Shown: positions 47,563 through 58,431, counted from the first letter of the stretch. The stretch: 64,000 nt of DNA from Cristatella mucedo (GCA_009760855.2 WPIO01000019.1:5125501-5189500); one strand, 5' to 3'. Translations and numbers: made by a program. Notes: generated from the letters alone by a model not told the origin.

Positions 47563-47690
47563 TAGTGTCGCCCAGGGGTACGGTGCTTGCCTTCAACCAC
47601 CGAGGTCGTGGGCTTGAGCCCTGTGGCTTATACAACGTGCCTGGGTTGAGATAAAGTTCTATTATGGGGCTATACAAATGAAATATCATT
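47563..47690 (+). mobile_element. tRNA-derived SINE
   Basis: Order: GTGTCGCCCAGGGGTACGGT, CACCGAGGTCGTGGGCTTGA (B box), GTGCCTGGGTTGAGATAAAG, TTCTATTATGGGGC, then ATACAAATGAAAT. Ends about 55 bp before the next SUZ12 exon. Confidence 0.7.
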
Positions 47691-47746
47691 TGCGCATGAT
47701 TGCAGGCCGTTTTGATAGCGGTGTAGCAGCCTGTCAATTTTTTCAG

Positions 47747-47889
47747 GTCTCAGACGACTACGATAGAATCGACTTGTCTGTGGATGAGAACTATGATGCA
47801 TCTTATGACCCTCGTGACTTGATAGGCTGTGCCACATTTTGCCGCACTGGTCCGGTGTTTAGGACTCCTGTGACACTGGTGTGCTTTGG
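47747..47889 (+). CDS. SUZ12: SUZ12 exon after the zinc finger
   Basis: Acceptor TTTTTTCAG, phase 0, reading VSDDYDRIDLSVDENYDASY, DPRDLIGCATFCRTGPVFRT and PVTLVCF. The human counterpart is A-R-I-D-V-S-I-N-E-C-Y-D-G-S-Y ... G-P-V-K-R-T-P-I-T-H-I-L-V-C. The donor GG|GTAAGT leaves two bases. Confidence 0.92.
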
Positions 47890-48177
47890 GTAAGTAATGC
47901 ATACATCTACTGTGTTTGCCTTTTCCACTTGGTCGTGTGCTCACTTTAATATTGAAGTTTGTTCGATGAATGGAAGCACGAGCAGACGTTGCACAGTCAG
48001 CTTTAAGCATGCTGCCTAGTGTGAATCGCTTGGTTCAGCAAGAGCATGCAGAATGTCCCGAGAGGGGGCCTTTGCGTGCCAGTTGCTCCTATGGCTAGTT
48101 GAAGTAATTTCATATGCCAGAGTTGATGTGAATGATCTGTGTTTAGCGCAAGATGTACCAGTCGGGGTTTGAGGGAG

Positions 48178-48245
48178 TTCATCAAGTAAAGTCGAAGCTC
48201 TGGCTCAGTGGCTTGAGGACCTGTATTTCGGCATGGCCACAACAG
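48178..48245 (+). CDS. SUZ12: SUZ12 short exon
   Basis: Reads SSSKVEALAQWLEDLYFGMA then TT. It matches the spacing of human S-M-S-E-F-L-E-S-E-D ... T-Y-S-S-G-H-N-R. The donor AACAG|GTAAGC is strong and leaves one base that pairs with the next exon in frame. The acceptor (GGGAG|T) has a poor pyrimidine tract, so the left edge is uncertain. An in-frame TGA just upstream (48170-48172) means the exon cannot start much earlier. Confidence 0.6.
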
Positions 48246-49761
48246 GTAAGCAAGCAGTGCAGTTACCATGCCCCACTATCTCTTTGGCAGCAATACTGAT
48301 AGTAATAAACACTGATACAGCTCGTCGCTTCGACACTTACGATCTCTTTAAGAAAGGGTTTTCTCTGTTGTGTGTTTCTTGAACCGTCGGTTTGAGCTAT
48401 TAGTGCGGAAGTGCTTGGCATGTCGTTGGCTTATGCTCTGCTCGTACTGAAGAGATCTAAGCTACTTGGTGGGGGGGCAGGTGTTGGTATCCAAGTGATA
48501 GTGCTGCCATAGAGTTCTTTTAACAATCGATTTATTTTCTGTACTGGTGCATGATTGGTCTGCCTACTACTGAGACCCACATTGTGCTAACCCTACACAA
48601 ACAATAGGCGTTGCAAATTTGTCGGTGCACACGTGCCATTGCTGACCACCCTATTTTTTGTATTACCAATCTTCAGCCAGTGATACATATTTACTTATAC
48701 GTTTGCTTTCAAGCTTGCTGTTACTCTCCAGCAGACCAGGCTCTGACTTTGTGAATGGCTATTGCGGTGCATTTGCAGCATGCACGTGAGATATTTATTG
48801 CAAGCTTGCATAGATAATTAGCACTTATTTGATATTCGTCGGCCAGTGTGCATGCCTTGTTTGCTCACTACAAGATGTTACTGGCGGAATGAAGCATACG
48901 GAAAATGTGTTCAGATAGTGTGCCAAAAGCAGTGCACGTGTGCTCTTGCATTATTGGCCCTCAACCACCCTTTGCTAGAAAATTAGGGCTGACCTTGGTG
49001 TAGTAAACAATACACGCAGCAAGCTGGCATCTTCTGCTGGTACATTAGGAAAGGGTAAGCTCTGCTGCATATTGTCTGTGTGCAGTTTCGAAGGTCTTAT
49101 CAGTGCATGCTTTTTTGGGCTTGAGTGAAGTTGCTTGGGTGCTGATTGGTGAGCCTTGTACCTTGCTCGGCAAACCAATTATAGAGTAGTTCATTATATG
49201 AAAAGGATGATATTTGCTATCGTGCCTAGCCGCTGCCTGCATGTAGGCATCGCAGTAGAGAAGTTGTTTCAACCGCATAGATACTAGCACTGGGATTACT
49301 AGTTGTTTCAGTTCATTCTTGATTTTGGTGATATCGACTCTTGTGCTCATGCTTGTGCTTTACTGGGCCTGGCTGTTTAAATCTATCCTTCCAATAAAAA
49401 AAAGTTGAAAGTTCTGTGGCATAAATGCGAATTCGAAGCCTATACTTTTGTCTTATGGGAAGGTGACATTCGTTAAGCCGAAGTTTGAGTCAAATGCTTG
49501 CTGATGGGTTGTGGCTTGTTTATACTTGGCAGTATTGTCGAAGGCTTAGTTAGTGTGCTGTTTGCCAAACGGACGGCACTATGCAACTTCCAATTGTGGT
49601 GTTCGTAACCTGCTGATGCCTCCATGCACGGCCTGCTCCCAGGGATATGCTGGCCTTTCTTGCTAACGTTCGAACTAACTTCACATATGGTAGTCAAATA
49701 TGGCATATGTAATGGCATAAACATATACATATCTGACCTGACACGCACTGGTTTGGCATAG
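48246..49761 (+). other. SUZ12 intron: nothing recognised
   Basis: About 1.5 kb with no identifiable element or exon. Confidence 0.5.
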
Positions 49762-49865
49762 TCTATTATCATTCAATCACCAATCAGTCGGTGAAGCAGC
49801 TGGAACTAGATTACAATAGCTTCGATGAAACTGACTCTGCTTGGTTACGCTAGATGACTGTCAAG
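49762..49865 (+). CDS. SUZ12: SUZ12 exon with in-frame TAG
   Basis: The frame reads VYYHSITNQSVKQLELDYNS, FDETDSAWLR, then a TAG codon (49851-49853), then MTVK and donor AAG|GTGAGC. The human block L-Y-F-H-S-D-T ... E-M-E-V-D-S-E-D-E-K-D-P-E-W-L-R has the same length from YYHS to WLR. It continues E-K-T-I-T-Q-I-E-E-F; here *-M-T-V-K joins QIEHI of the next exon, so the stop replaces the Glu after WLR. It may be a null allele, a pseudogene lesion, a sequence error, or be avoided by the weak upstream donor TG|GTTACG (49844), which is in phase with the exon at 50201. Confidence 0.8.
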
Positions 49866-49938
49866 GTGAGCATTGCATGGTGATATTGTGTCTTAGCTAC
49901 AGAGAATAGATATAGATTAGCTTGGTCATTATTTCTAG

Positions 49939-49988
49939 CAGATCGAGCATATAAGGCTTGGTATCGGTATGCAAGATGGATTGACTAG
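49939..49988 (+). CDS. SUZ12: SUZ12 probable short exon before VEFS box
   Basis: Acceptor TATTTCTAG then QIEHIRLGIGMQDGLT. The first residues continue the family pattern T-x-x-Q-I-E. The donor AG|GTCAGG is chosen because its phase matches the next exon. Residues after QIE do not resemble the conserved E-F-S-D-V-N-E-G-E-K, so this exon is uncertain. Confidence 0.45.
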
Positions 49989-50200
49989 GTCAGGAAGTTT
50001 CCGGTCTGGTATTGCTGCTGCAGATGTGTCGCTTGCACTGTTATTGATGTCGGCAGGTCAATACCTGCAAAGCAGAGGTTACTATGAGCTTGGCCACAAC
50101 ATTGCTGGGCTGGCTCACTTTGCAGAATACCTGTGTGTGTGTGTGGTTGGATGGTTCACGCTCCTTTATCGAACACAGCACGGTTTGTTTTGCTCTGCAG

Positions 50201-50252
50201 GCAAAGCCGAGACATGAAATTTTGGCAGCTGTCAATAAAAGTGCCACCCTTG
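50201..50252 (+). CDS. SUZ12: SUZ12 exon: start of divergent VEFS box
   Basis: Acceptor TTGCTCTGCAG, then QSRDMKFWQLSIKVPPL. It aligns with the VEFS-box core, human E-V-M-K-L-W-N-L-H-V-M-K. The VEFS box contacts and stimulates the EZH catalytic subunit. The normally constant L-W-N-x-H-V is here F-W-Q-L-S-I. The donor TTG|GTTAGC is weak. Confidence 0.6.
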
Positions 50253-50428
50253 GTTAGCTGGGGACCTTGACCTGCATGCTTGTGCTATCCCCATTGGGTG
50301 TATTGCAGCTGCTATTCCCTACGGTAGAGCAGGCAAGCGATGCTCCCACATCGGTTGAATAATGCTTAATGTGACTAGTTGCTGGCTCTGCAAATTCTTT
50401 CAATGTGGCCTCCCATGCTCAGTCCCAG

Positions 50429-50764
50429 TCAAACGGTGATGGCCCTCTGTCAAGCCGGCAAATGCACCCACCGGATTTCGTGTGTCGCATTCGGTCTGCA
50501 GCTGCTTGTCTTCTCTGGACCTGGCCGTTATTGCTGCGGCAGTTCCAGCTGCCACACGTAAACAAAGCACAGTTCCACCGTAGACAGTCAGTCAGTCAGT
50601 GGTGGCCAGATATCTCTTTCATGCTGCGATGGGTCGGCAAGAGGCAATTAGCTCTTCTCACGAAGGATAGTGATGGATCTTGCTACGTTGTGCCCAGACT
50701 CCTTTACAACAATTTGAGTATGCGTATGCTTCGGGCTACTGATAGACAGTTGCTCACAAATTAG
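50429..50764 (+). CDS. SUZ12: SUZ12 last exon(s): VEFS box end and stop
   Basis: Reads MHPPDFVCRIRSAAACLLW, then after a possible 42-nt in-frame intron (50558-50599, GTAAAC...TCAGTCAG) WWPDISFMLRWVGKRQLALL, and ends at TAG 50762. It matches human M-K-H-G-F-I-A-D-N-Q-M-N-H-A-C-M-L-F ... N-F-M-L-H-L-V-S-M-H-D-F-N-L-I. With the intron removed the spacing is within three residues of human; without it 14 residues are added. The C-terminal tail is short compared with vertebrates. Confidence 0.65.
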   Translation, partial: SNGDGPLSSRQMHPPDFVCRIRSAAACLLWTWPLLLRQFQLPHVNKAQFHRRQSVSQWWPDISFMLRWVGKRQLALLTKDSDGSCYVVPRLLYNNLSMRMLRATDRQLLTN

Positions 50765-51119
50765 CTGACATGTGCCCGTTGTTATGAAATCTTAGCGGCC
50801 TTGAAGTGGTGTTTGTAGCAGCAGCTGGTGGGCTGAAGGCTTTGTCTGAAACACTACCAGAGTAACCTTAGTATCACTGAGATGTAATGTTTAAACTTTC
50901 TAATTGCTCCGGCCTGGTTCAGACCATTCTCTGGACTAATGCATGTGTGCAGGCGCAGCATGCCACGTGCAATGCTGCTCTTTTGTGGACTTGGAATGTA
51001 GTCGTTGTGTGTAACTTCATTCTCGTGCTTTGGCTTGTTTAACCTGATTTGTCCTCACCCGAGCTTCCCCTGGCATCACGTGGTTCTCTCCTTCTGGCTA
51101 TGTAGCTATTCTTCTAATT
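50765..51119 (+). other. 3' flank of SUZ12
   Basis: No AATAAA within the first 350 bp after the stop and no recognisable element. The transcript end is not visible. Confidence 0.4.
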
Positions 51120-52650
51120 AGCCTTAAGTCCTTTAGAGATCATGCCTGAACTTTATATGCACCTAAAGCTTAAAATTGCAGACTGCCATAATTACCTGAC
51201 TTTGCTGACTTAATGACTTTAAAAGCTAAACAAAAGACATGCCTGTTTGTCTCGTCATGTGTTTCGTTTATGCGAATTGTCCTTTATGCCCTTGTGCAGG
51301 CAACAATTGTACATGTTGCTATTATCATTTTGCTCAGCAACTTGCATCGAGCTTTATTTACAATAATGTGCATAGCTGCTACAATGTGCATGTCAATTAT
51401 AAGTTTTCCATAAAAGAGATTTAAATATCATATGGCACCCATAAAAAGGTTTTTTGATTTACAAAATAAAACTACTTTGGGTGGTAGGAGTTTGAATGCA
51501 CGTGCCTTTTGCATTACATTTAGAATACTGAATAGGAGCAAATACTATGACCATGGCACACACCTAAACCGGTTTTTTATCTGGATAACTTATATCGTCT
51601 CACCGTCTGTTTTTAGTATGAATAGTAACAGTTGCTGACTTCTTTGTTTGTTTGTGTTCTTGTGAGCCAAAGGTAACAGATGCTCCGAAATTGACGGAAT
51701 GTCCATTTCGGAGCACGTGTTCAATAATTACAGCAATGGTTCACAGAGAGTAAGTTGGTCCGTGCCTTTGTACTTCCCATCTTGACTTCTGTAATTCACA
51801 GCACAGCTTGCTGGTCTACCGGCCTATGCACTCAGGCACTTACAGCTGGTACAAAACTCGGCAGCTAGGCTTGTCTATCGTGAGCTTTTCAGTTTCCAGA
51901 TGGCACCAGTTCTCGATGATCTGCACTGGCTCCCAGTCAAGCAATGCATCGACTTCAAGGTTTTGTCACTCAATTTTAGGTTCCTTCATTCTTTGGCTCC
52001 AGCCTAACTATCAGATTTACTCCCCCACCAGGCTAAGCATCGTTCCACCTGCATTTCGGAATTAACTTTTTTTAACTATAAATCGAACAAACCTCAAATC
52101 CTCCGGAGACCGTGCATTTAGCTCGTATGCTCCGAAGCCTGAAACTTACTGTCACGACATCCCCTGACTTGACCACATTTAAAGAGAAATTAAAAAGACA
52201 CCAAAATGACCATTTATTGAGTCCCTGTGATTCGTCCTTTATCTGCTTATGCAGGCTGACACTGTTGCACGCTGGCACTAAGCACACTTGCATGCTGACC
52301 CCGTGCATCCTACCCCTAATAATGTTATTCAGGCCAGCGACATAACATATTTCAAGGACAAAAATATGCCGAGCTGGTTTGGTCTAGCGATTAAGGTGCT
52401 CGCCCCGCCAAGGTCTGACTGAGGTCGTGGGCTCGAGTCCTGAGGCATATGTGAAGCGCCTGAATAGAGATTAAGCTCTCTTGGGGCGCTGTATAAGTGA
52501 ATTTTATTTATTTATTTAGTTATGTTTATCAAGCATGAAACCACTCACCATTCAATCGTGTTTCCTGTTCAGCATATGTAAAGCGCTTAGAAAGAGATTG
52601 TGTTTTTCTGAGGGCGCTTTATCAAGTGTATTATTATTATTATTTTTATT
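51120..52650 (+). mobile_element. Old LINE-A fragment with 3' end, split by a SINE
   Basis: Diverged RT tail (TTGACTTCTGTAATTCACAG, GATCTGCACTGGCTCCCAGT, ACCTCAAATCCTCCGGAGAC) continues into the 3' end (GCATGCTGACCCCGTGCATC). After the SINE at 52369-52512 it resumes with GTTTATCAAGCATGAAACCA, AAAGCGCTTAGAAAGAGATT and a TTATTATTATT tail. Multiple frameshifts. Confidence 0.8.
52369..52512 (+). mobile_element. tRNA-derived SINE inserted in LINE-A
   Basis: The most complete member: GCTGGTTTGGTCTAGCGATT (A-box region), GTCGTGGGCTCGAGTCCTGA (B box GGCTCGAGTCC), GAAGCGCCTGAATAGAGATT, CTCTTGGGGCGC, then (ATTT)n. It splits the 3' end of an older LINE-A. Confidence 0.88.
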
Positions 52651-53746
52651 ATTATTATTATTACTCCATCACTTTTTTGTATTGGAGATTTGTTAGGAGA
52701 CTTTATAGGATAGGGTATGCTCGTTTTGCTACTAATTGACTTTACCGTGTTGTCATAGCTGAAATGAGGCAGCCAAGTTATTCTTTCACATTCTTGCCTG
52801 TTGCAGTTGCATAACAGACTGTCAAATCATGGGTGGTTTTCAAAACTTTCATAACCAGCACGGTCCAGCTATAATGACTAGGTGCTTCGTAAACAACTGC
52901 AAGCTTCACTTTGTAAATCTACTCGACAATGGACTTCTAAAGGCACCAGAAATTCAGTAGCTTGTCCAGATGTTGGATTCCGTTGAACCGGTTGATGTTA
53001 CATCAGATGCTGCAGCTCAACGTCGTTAACTCACTTTGTGAGCCAGGCCGACTTGAAGCAGCAGCCTTGGCAAGCTGTCTACAAGTATTACGTCATGCTC
53101 ATTATAGCAAGCTTTCATGGATCAAGGAGCACCGCTGCACACATTGCTCGTAATTGCACGGACTCACTCGTGTTGGCAACTCAGTATTGAGCTCTGTTAT
53201 TGCTCTGTCCCCATCGGCCTTGTTGCAGCCCATGCTCTTTTTTCTCTGCCGTGCAGAGCAATGTCTTTGTTTTGCTGCAATCTTTACGGCAGCACTCTTC
53301 ATTGGCAAGCATAGTTTTTTTGGAGCCTTTAATAATGATGCTGCAGCAAGAGAAGAAACATGCCGTCCTGCCGATGCATACGAAGAGGCGATGATACCAT
53401 GTGTGGGGTGACGATTTTGCCCGAGTTCTAGTCAGGGATTGCAGCATGCTGGAGGCTCATATTGCCAAATTTCAGTCTGCCGGTGCCCGGCACAGTTTGT
53501 GGGTTGATGCACGAGCATAGGCTGGTTCATTTTCATGTCCGTGCCTGCATGCATACTTTGCTTGACTGGTCTGTCATCTTGTGCAGTTCACCAACATGGT
53601 TCTTTCACTTGCATGTACCCAATCGATGCTTTGCAATAGTGATTAATAAAGACTAGAACTTATTTGCCTTTATTTTGCTCTGCTCCGTCGTCCGACCTGA
53701 GGGTGCTACTAATGAATGTCACCATCGTGCATTATAAGCACGTTGT
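52651..53746. other. No gene recognised
   Basis: Unique sequence between the LINE-A tail and the start of copy B. Several open frames of 60-90 codons near 53.1-53.45 kb have no recognisable content. Confidence 0.5.
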
Positions 53747-53747
53747 A

Positions 53748-56700
53748 ACTAGCTGAGCGCAAACCTTTGCAGTGTCCTTTGCAGAAGCCGATATGTTAAG
53801 TGGATCTGTTTGCGGTAACAGCTGCTACATGTAACCAGTCATCTTGAGTATTTGTTCCCCTTCCCTAATGGAAGTGCAAAGTTTTTCCCTTCTCTTCCGT
53901 GGTAGGTCTTTTACTCGATATTCGAAATTGTTCTGGCTGAAGTTACAGTTTCAAATTGTGTATAAGCAACTTGCCCAATTTCAATTGAAATTCATGATCC
54001 TCTTGAATGGTCTTGGCCATATTCGTTTGATGATTGTGCCAGTTTGAGAGAAGTCATATACAAGTTTGATCGTGTTATTGCAGTTCTAAGTTTTGTGGTC
54101 AGAAAAGGATAGCTGCCTCATGATACCTACTCCCCTCCTATGCAGGCCTGCAAACATTCATGCGACTAAGTCCAGTGTTATGAATAGTACAACTAGCATA
54201 CCACCAAGGTGCTTCTGCTGTTACCATGCTCATGACCTCGGTTCTGTATGTTTAAAAATACAAATGAGTACATTGGCAGCCGAATAAATAGCTACAAAAT
54301 CCTTGGAAGACTCGAAACAGCCACGTTAAGGTACGAAATGAGACGTCAGAGGCACAGCAATAATTGATCAAGATGTTCAAAATTACCCCAGACAATAATA
54401 ATAACATCGGCTAACATGTTTCAATTTACTTCTTGCTCTTGGGTGAAAAGCAGTTTTTTAGTCCACAATACCTAAAACAAATAGAAAAAATTGTTCTGTT
54501 CCACAAAAACTTTGCTTCTATGGTCAAGATGATACTTTCAAATTCTGTGGTTTGCTGTTAGGCAGGATGTGGACACGTGTGCATCCTGTGTGTCGCTATT
54601 CGAATAAGTAATGACTAGGTGATCCAAACAGTATAAAGTAGTATTCACAGATGTACTTTAAAGCAATATCTTATTTATGTTATTGCAAAGGACTAGACGA
54701 GGGATAGCCATATTTGTTTGTCATGGCATCAAAAGGTTGCTTGCACTCAGCCGATGAATTTTTCTGTGCGTGTATAATTTATCACGACAGTCACGAAGAA
54801 GTACTCCTTGAAAGTTTCTGTTGAGATGTCCGAGGCCTATAATGCATACTTCGGTATGCCTGTTGGGGATCGATAACCAGCCCTGGGACTCCACTTCACA
54901 TGCGAAAACTGCAAGAGAACCGAAGGTAAGGTGATCAATTGCTGCTCCCTAGAAGAATTTCTTGCACAATAATAGATAATGTGTGAACTATTATTTTTCA
55001 AATTTATATTATATTGATATGCTTACAGGCTGATACATTAGAGGAAAGGGAGCCATTCAGTTTGTTATCCTAAGAATTTGGTTGGAACCCACTGATCACA
55101 AGCTGCTACGGCTAATACTGTATGGTGGACACTTTCAAATGTCCAACTCATAAGCATGCCTCCCGCCGGGGTTTCCACAAATTCCTTCACCCATTGCTAT
55201 AGTGCTACTCTGCCCTGAGGTTCCTCAAGTCCCGTGGTAAGCGCTTTTCTAACGTCTAGTCTCACGGGATGGAACTCGTTGGATGAAAGTGAGTGTGAAG
55301 GTAGAAAGTCAGAGAAAGCATCACCATTATCCAACTTCTTCAGTAACCATATGGGCTGTGCTTATGCTACATTGTGATCGGTCTATTCAAGGGTGTAGGA
55401 ACCACCAGTAACTGGATAGAATGGGACCTATTCACTGACAGCTTATCCAGGAGTCTCAAGAGCCATGCTGCTTCGTAGCCGAACCGAGTATGTGCAGCTC
55501 ACTCTGTTTACCGTGTGGTCTCGGGAACGGGCTGCACGTGCAGATCCTTAATCGGTACGGAATGCAAGCCTGCAGGTGCTTGATTGATGCAGTAAGGAGG
55601 CAGTCGCAGGAAGGTGGGGTCGAAGGGTGTTTGAGAGGGCTCTAATTGAGTTGTACTTTGTAGTGAATAGACTGGTGGTGGTCATCGTCGGAGCACAATC
55701 TTTACAGTGTGCGACTATGTTTAAACAGTGCACATCGGTGTGAAGATTTTGAGTGCCTTGATGCATGACCATTGAAGTATTTCCTCTTAAGCATCCTTCT
55801 TACTTCTGGAGAAACGACCCAGAAGTGGTGCAGAAGGCACAGTACGGCTCTATCTGGAACACGGCAGACACTAGGAAAGGTCTTCAAAAACTCAAATAGG
55901 GTCTAAGGGCTGATCTAGGGCTGTGACTTTGATCGGGGCAGCCTTTCAAGCCAAATTCACATAGTTGCCTTTTCCGGATCTCGCTTGGGACTTACTTCTA
56001 TTAGAAAGTGCATACGGTCAGTTTGACATGTTGCTTCCTTCTAGCTTCCTTCTAGCTCTGCCCTAGAGTAGTCACGGAAAAACTGCTCTAGTCAAAGAGT
56101 TTTTTGAGTTGATTGTGCAATGATACGCCAGGATCTATTGTGTTGATATCCGTGCTCCAATGCTGAGTATGGAAACTCACGCGATCGTGCTCGGGGTATT
56201 TCTTCCTGGAGGGTAGTTGTCCGCATACTGGCCTTGTTCGCTCCCAGCCCCTTTCCCACACCCTTGCTTTCGAGCAATGGTACTGCACATACCAACAGTC
56301 TAATAGGTCTGAACACAATCTATTACATAATCTGTGCATGGCCATGAGTGTCATTGTAACAGCAATAGTGAAGGCAGCAGTACATAGTGGCACCGAAGGC
56401 CCAGATACTTTGGCATTCAGAGTCTGAGCCTCCGAAATTTCAGTATTCTGTATTGCGGAGTCAGATCCATCGCGGCCGTTCGTAGCGTCAGCACGTAAAC
56501 AACGAATATTTGTGTACGACCTTCGGACTTGCTTTAGTCAGCAACGGTGCACGAAGTATGATGCGAAGGCGAGGGGCGCGAAGAGCAGGGTGTCGGACCC
56601 AAGTACTAATCAGCTTAACTTGTACGAACACTTTCTAGCAGCCGTCTATATGAAGAAGATGCCAATAGCACGAGTCCAGTAATATACGGAAGCTGAATGA

Positions 56701-57403
56701 TCTAGCCAGCTCGCACTAAAACCGACTACGTCCATGGTTCGTGTTGCTGGATGAGGAGACGACCGCATGTATATTTTTGCTTATGACCTTTTGAAATCGC
56801 TTTTTGGATGTATCAACAGCAGCGGATGAACGAAATTCGGGCTCTGAGTATGGGGCGCGAAAGCATGCCCCATCGCGTCAAAGAAAAAGGATGCCGCCCG
56901 TTCTAGGGCTACGGCTGTCGTAAAATGACAGCTGTATTTTCGCTGACGTAAATACAGGTGGCTGTTTGATCGTCCGTTGCATCGGGGTGGCAGCTCAGTT
57001 GAAGACGGAGAGAGAGCGAAAGCGCGCGCGCGAGACAGAGAGAAAGCGGGATAGAGAGAGGGAGAGGAGATCGCGCATTATGGCGTCGCGTTAACAGCGG
57101 GCTATCAATCGGCCTAGCTGGCAGTTGAATGGGGCGACGCAACTGACCGCTGCGGTCGGTGTTCTGGAAAGTGGAGGCTGGGGCAACTTGGTCGAGACGC
57201 GCCCGCCCAGGCGCTGATAGGAGTATGTCTACCGGCGTAATTCTTCACACTCCTTCTAAACGTGCCCCTTCTACAAGTGGCATAATCTCTATGGCATCCG
57301 AAGCGTGTATGTTCATCTGGGTCAACCTCACGACGCAGCCAAAACGACCGGGTCACGTGAAGCATGGCTGCCGCTGCTGACGTCGTCACCGGACGTTGGG
57401 GTC
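53748..57403. other. 5' flank of PLBD copy B: no gene recognised
   Basis: Collinear with 246-2440 and 6690-7090 of copy A apart from insertions. A short GA/CG-rich stretch (57007-57065) replaces the long (GA)n tract of copy A. No conserved protein seen. Confidence 0.55.
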
Positions 57404-57627
57404 ACTCTTGTTGGTCAGGAAGTCGTCGGCGCACTTTTCCCGAACCGAAAGCTTGTCCTCGGGGTTCTGTACAAAGTTAACGGTGCCGGCTACAGAATTT
57501 TCAATGAAACCCTGCAAACTACTTGTTGGGGGTCGCTGTTTGTCGCGGCTCGTTACGGAAAGTCGCTTCTCAGCGACGGCGAAATCGCGTTCGCCGTTGG
57601 CTTTCGTGAAGGAGGAATAATCGCTGT
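57404..57627 (+). CDS. PLBD1: PLBD copy B exon, signal region lost
   Basis: Reads LVGQEVVGALFPNRKLVLGV, VNGAGYRIFNETLQTTCWGS, LLSDGEIAFAVGFREGGIIA with donor GT|GTAAGT (57628), the counterpart of 7085-7329. The frame is open back to 57305, but that part is not a signal peptide. The ATG equivalent to copy A (57364) is in a different frame, and the ~85-90 bases encoding the hydrophobic core and short intron are missing. The copy is therefore probably a pseudogene or makes a non-secreted product. Splice phase still matches exon 2. Confidence 0.6.
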
Positions 57628-58140
57628 GTAAGTCATCTCGCGGCTGCAAACATGGGTCGCTACAAATCGTTGCTTCTAGGACGTTGAAAGTGCGAAGGTT
57701 CTGTTGCTGGGCTATTCGTGATTGAATCAGTATGGTGACTAAGCTCCTCGTGGCTAGCTTGCATGGTGTGTATTAACTTGGTTAGGAGGCGCTAGCGTTC
57801 ATGGGTCACAACGCAGGTACGCTGGTGGATGAGTGGTAAAAGTACTTGGCAGCTCCGCATCGCGAATGTACCACTCCTGATTTGAATCCTAAGATCAAAC
57901 GAAACAATGATCTGGGCCGTAAAATCGGCCAGCACGGTTATCTTATTAGCATTAGCCAACGTAAGTGTCATCGGCTACCCTATACAATGTCGTATTCTCA
58001 CGGTACAAGAAGAGAACTTCCCTCACGCCTAGACGTCGACCGAGCAGGTCCTCGTCCGTCAGCGAAATCTCTGGTCTCCTCTTGCCCCTCCATGTGCTCC
58101 AGGTGAATCCCATACCCCCCAATAGCCTTCACATATAGCC

Positions 58141-58431
58141 TTGCTGAATGTAATGTAATGTAATGTATCTCCGTCTGTAACTCCACAAAGTCATAAAGAC
58201 CATGTGGGTGTTACGCAGGAGAGTTTTGTATAGCTCACTCACAGCCTAAGCGGCTTTCGGTACGCATTCGGTAGCCAACAGACTTCGTCTCACGCAACAA
58301 AGAGAAAGTGGGAAGCATAGCAGAGTTAGGAGAGCAGTTGAGGTAGTGAGTAGCATAGAGGTAGCAGTTAAGGACCGCTGAAAAAGATGTGCCATAGTCG
58401 GCAGTTGGAGAGTAGATGTCGTGAATCCATC
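58141..58431 (-). mobile_element. LINE-B 3' end insertion specific to copy B
   Basis: Begins GAATGTAATGTAATGTAATG (tail repeats), then TCTCCGTCTGTAACTCCACA and TTACGCAGGAGAGTTTTGTA, to GCAGTTGGAGAGTAGATGTC. Copy A has no such insertion between its matching flanks at about 7790-7830. Highly similar to 35152-35418. Confidence 0.85.

Noticed and set aside
48136-48246. A frame ending in G-H-N-R before the GTAAGC donor, identical to a SUZ12 motif, but with two in-frame stops
   Set aside because: Its phase does not fit the next exon, whereas the other frame (48178-48245) has no stops, the right spacing and the right phase. The motif match is chance.
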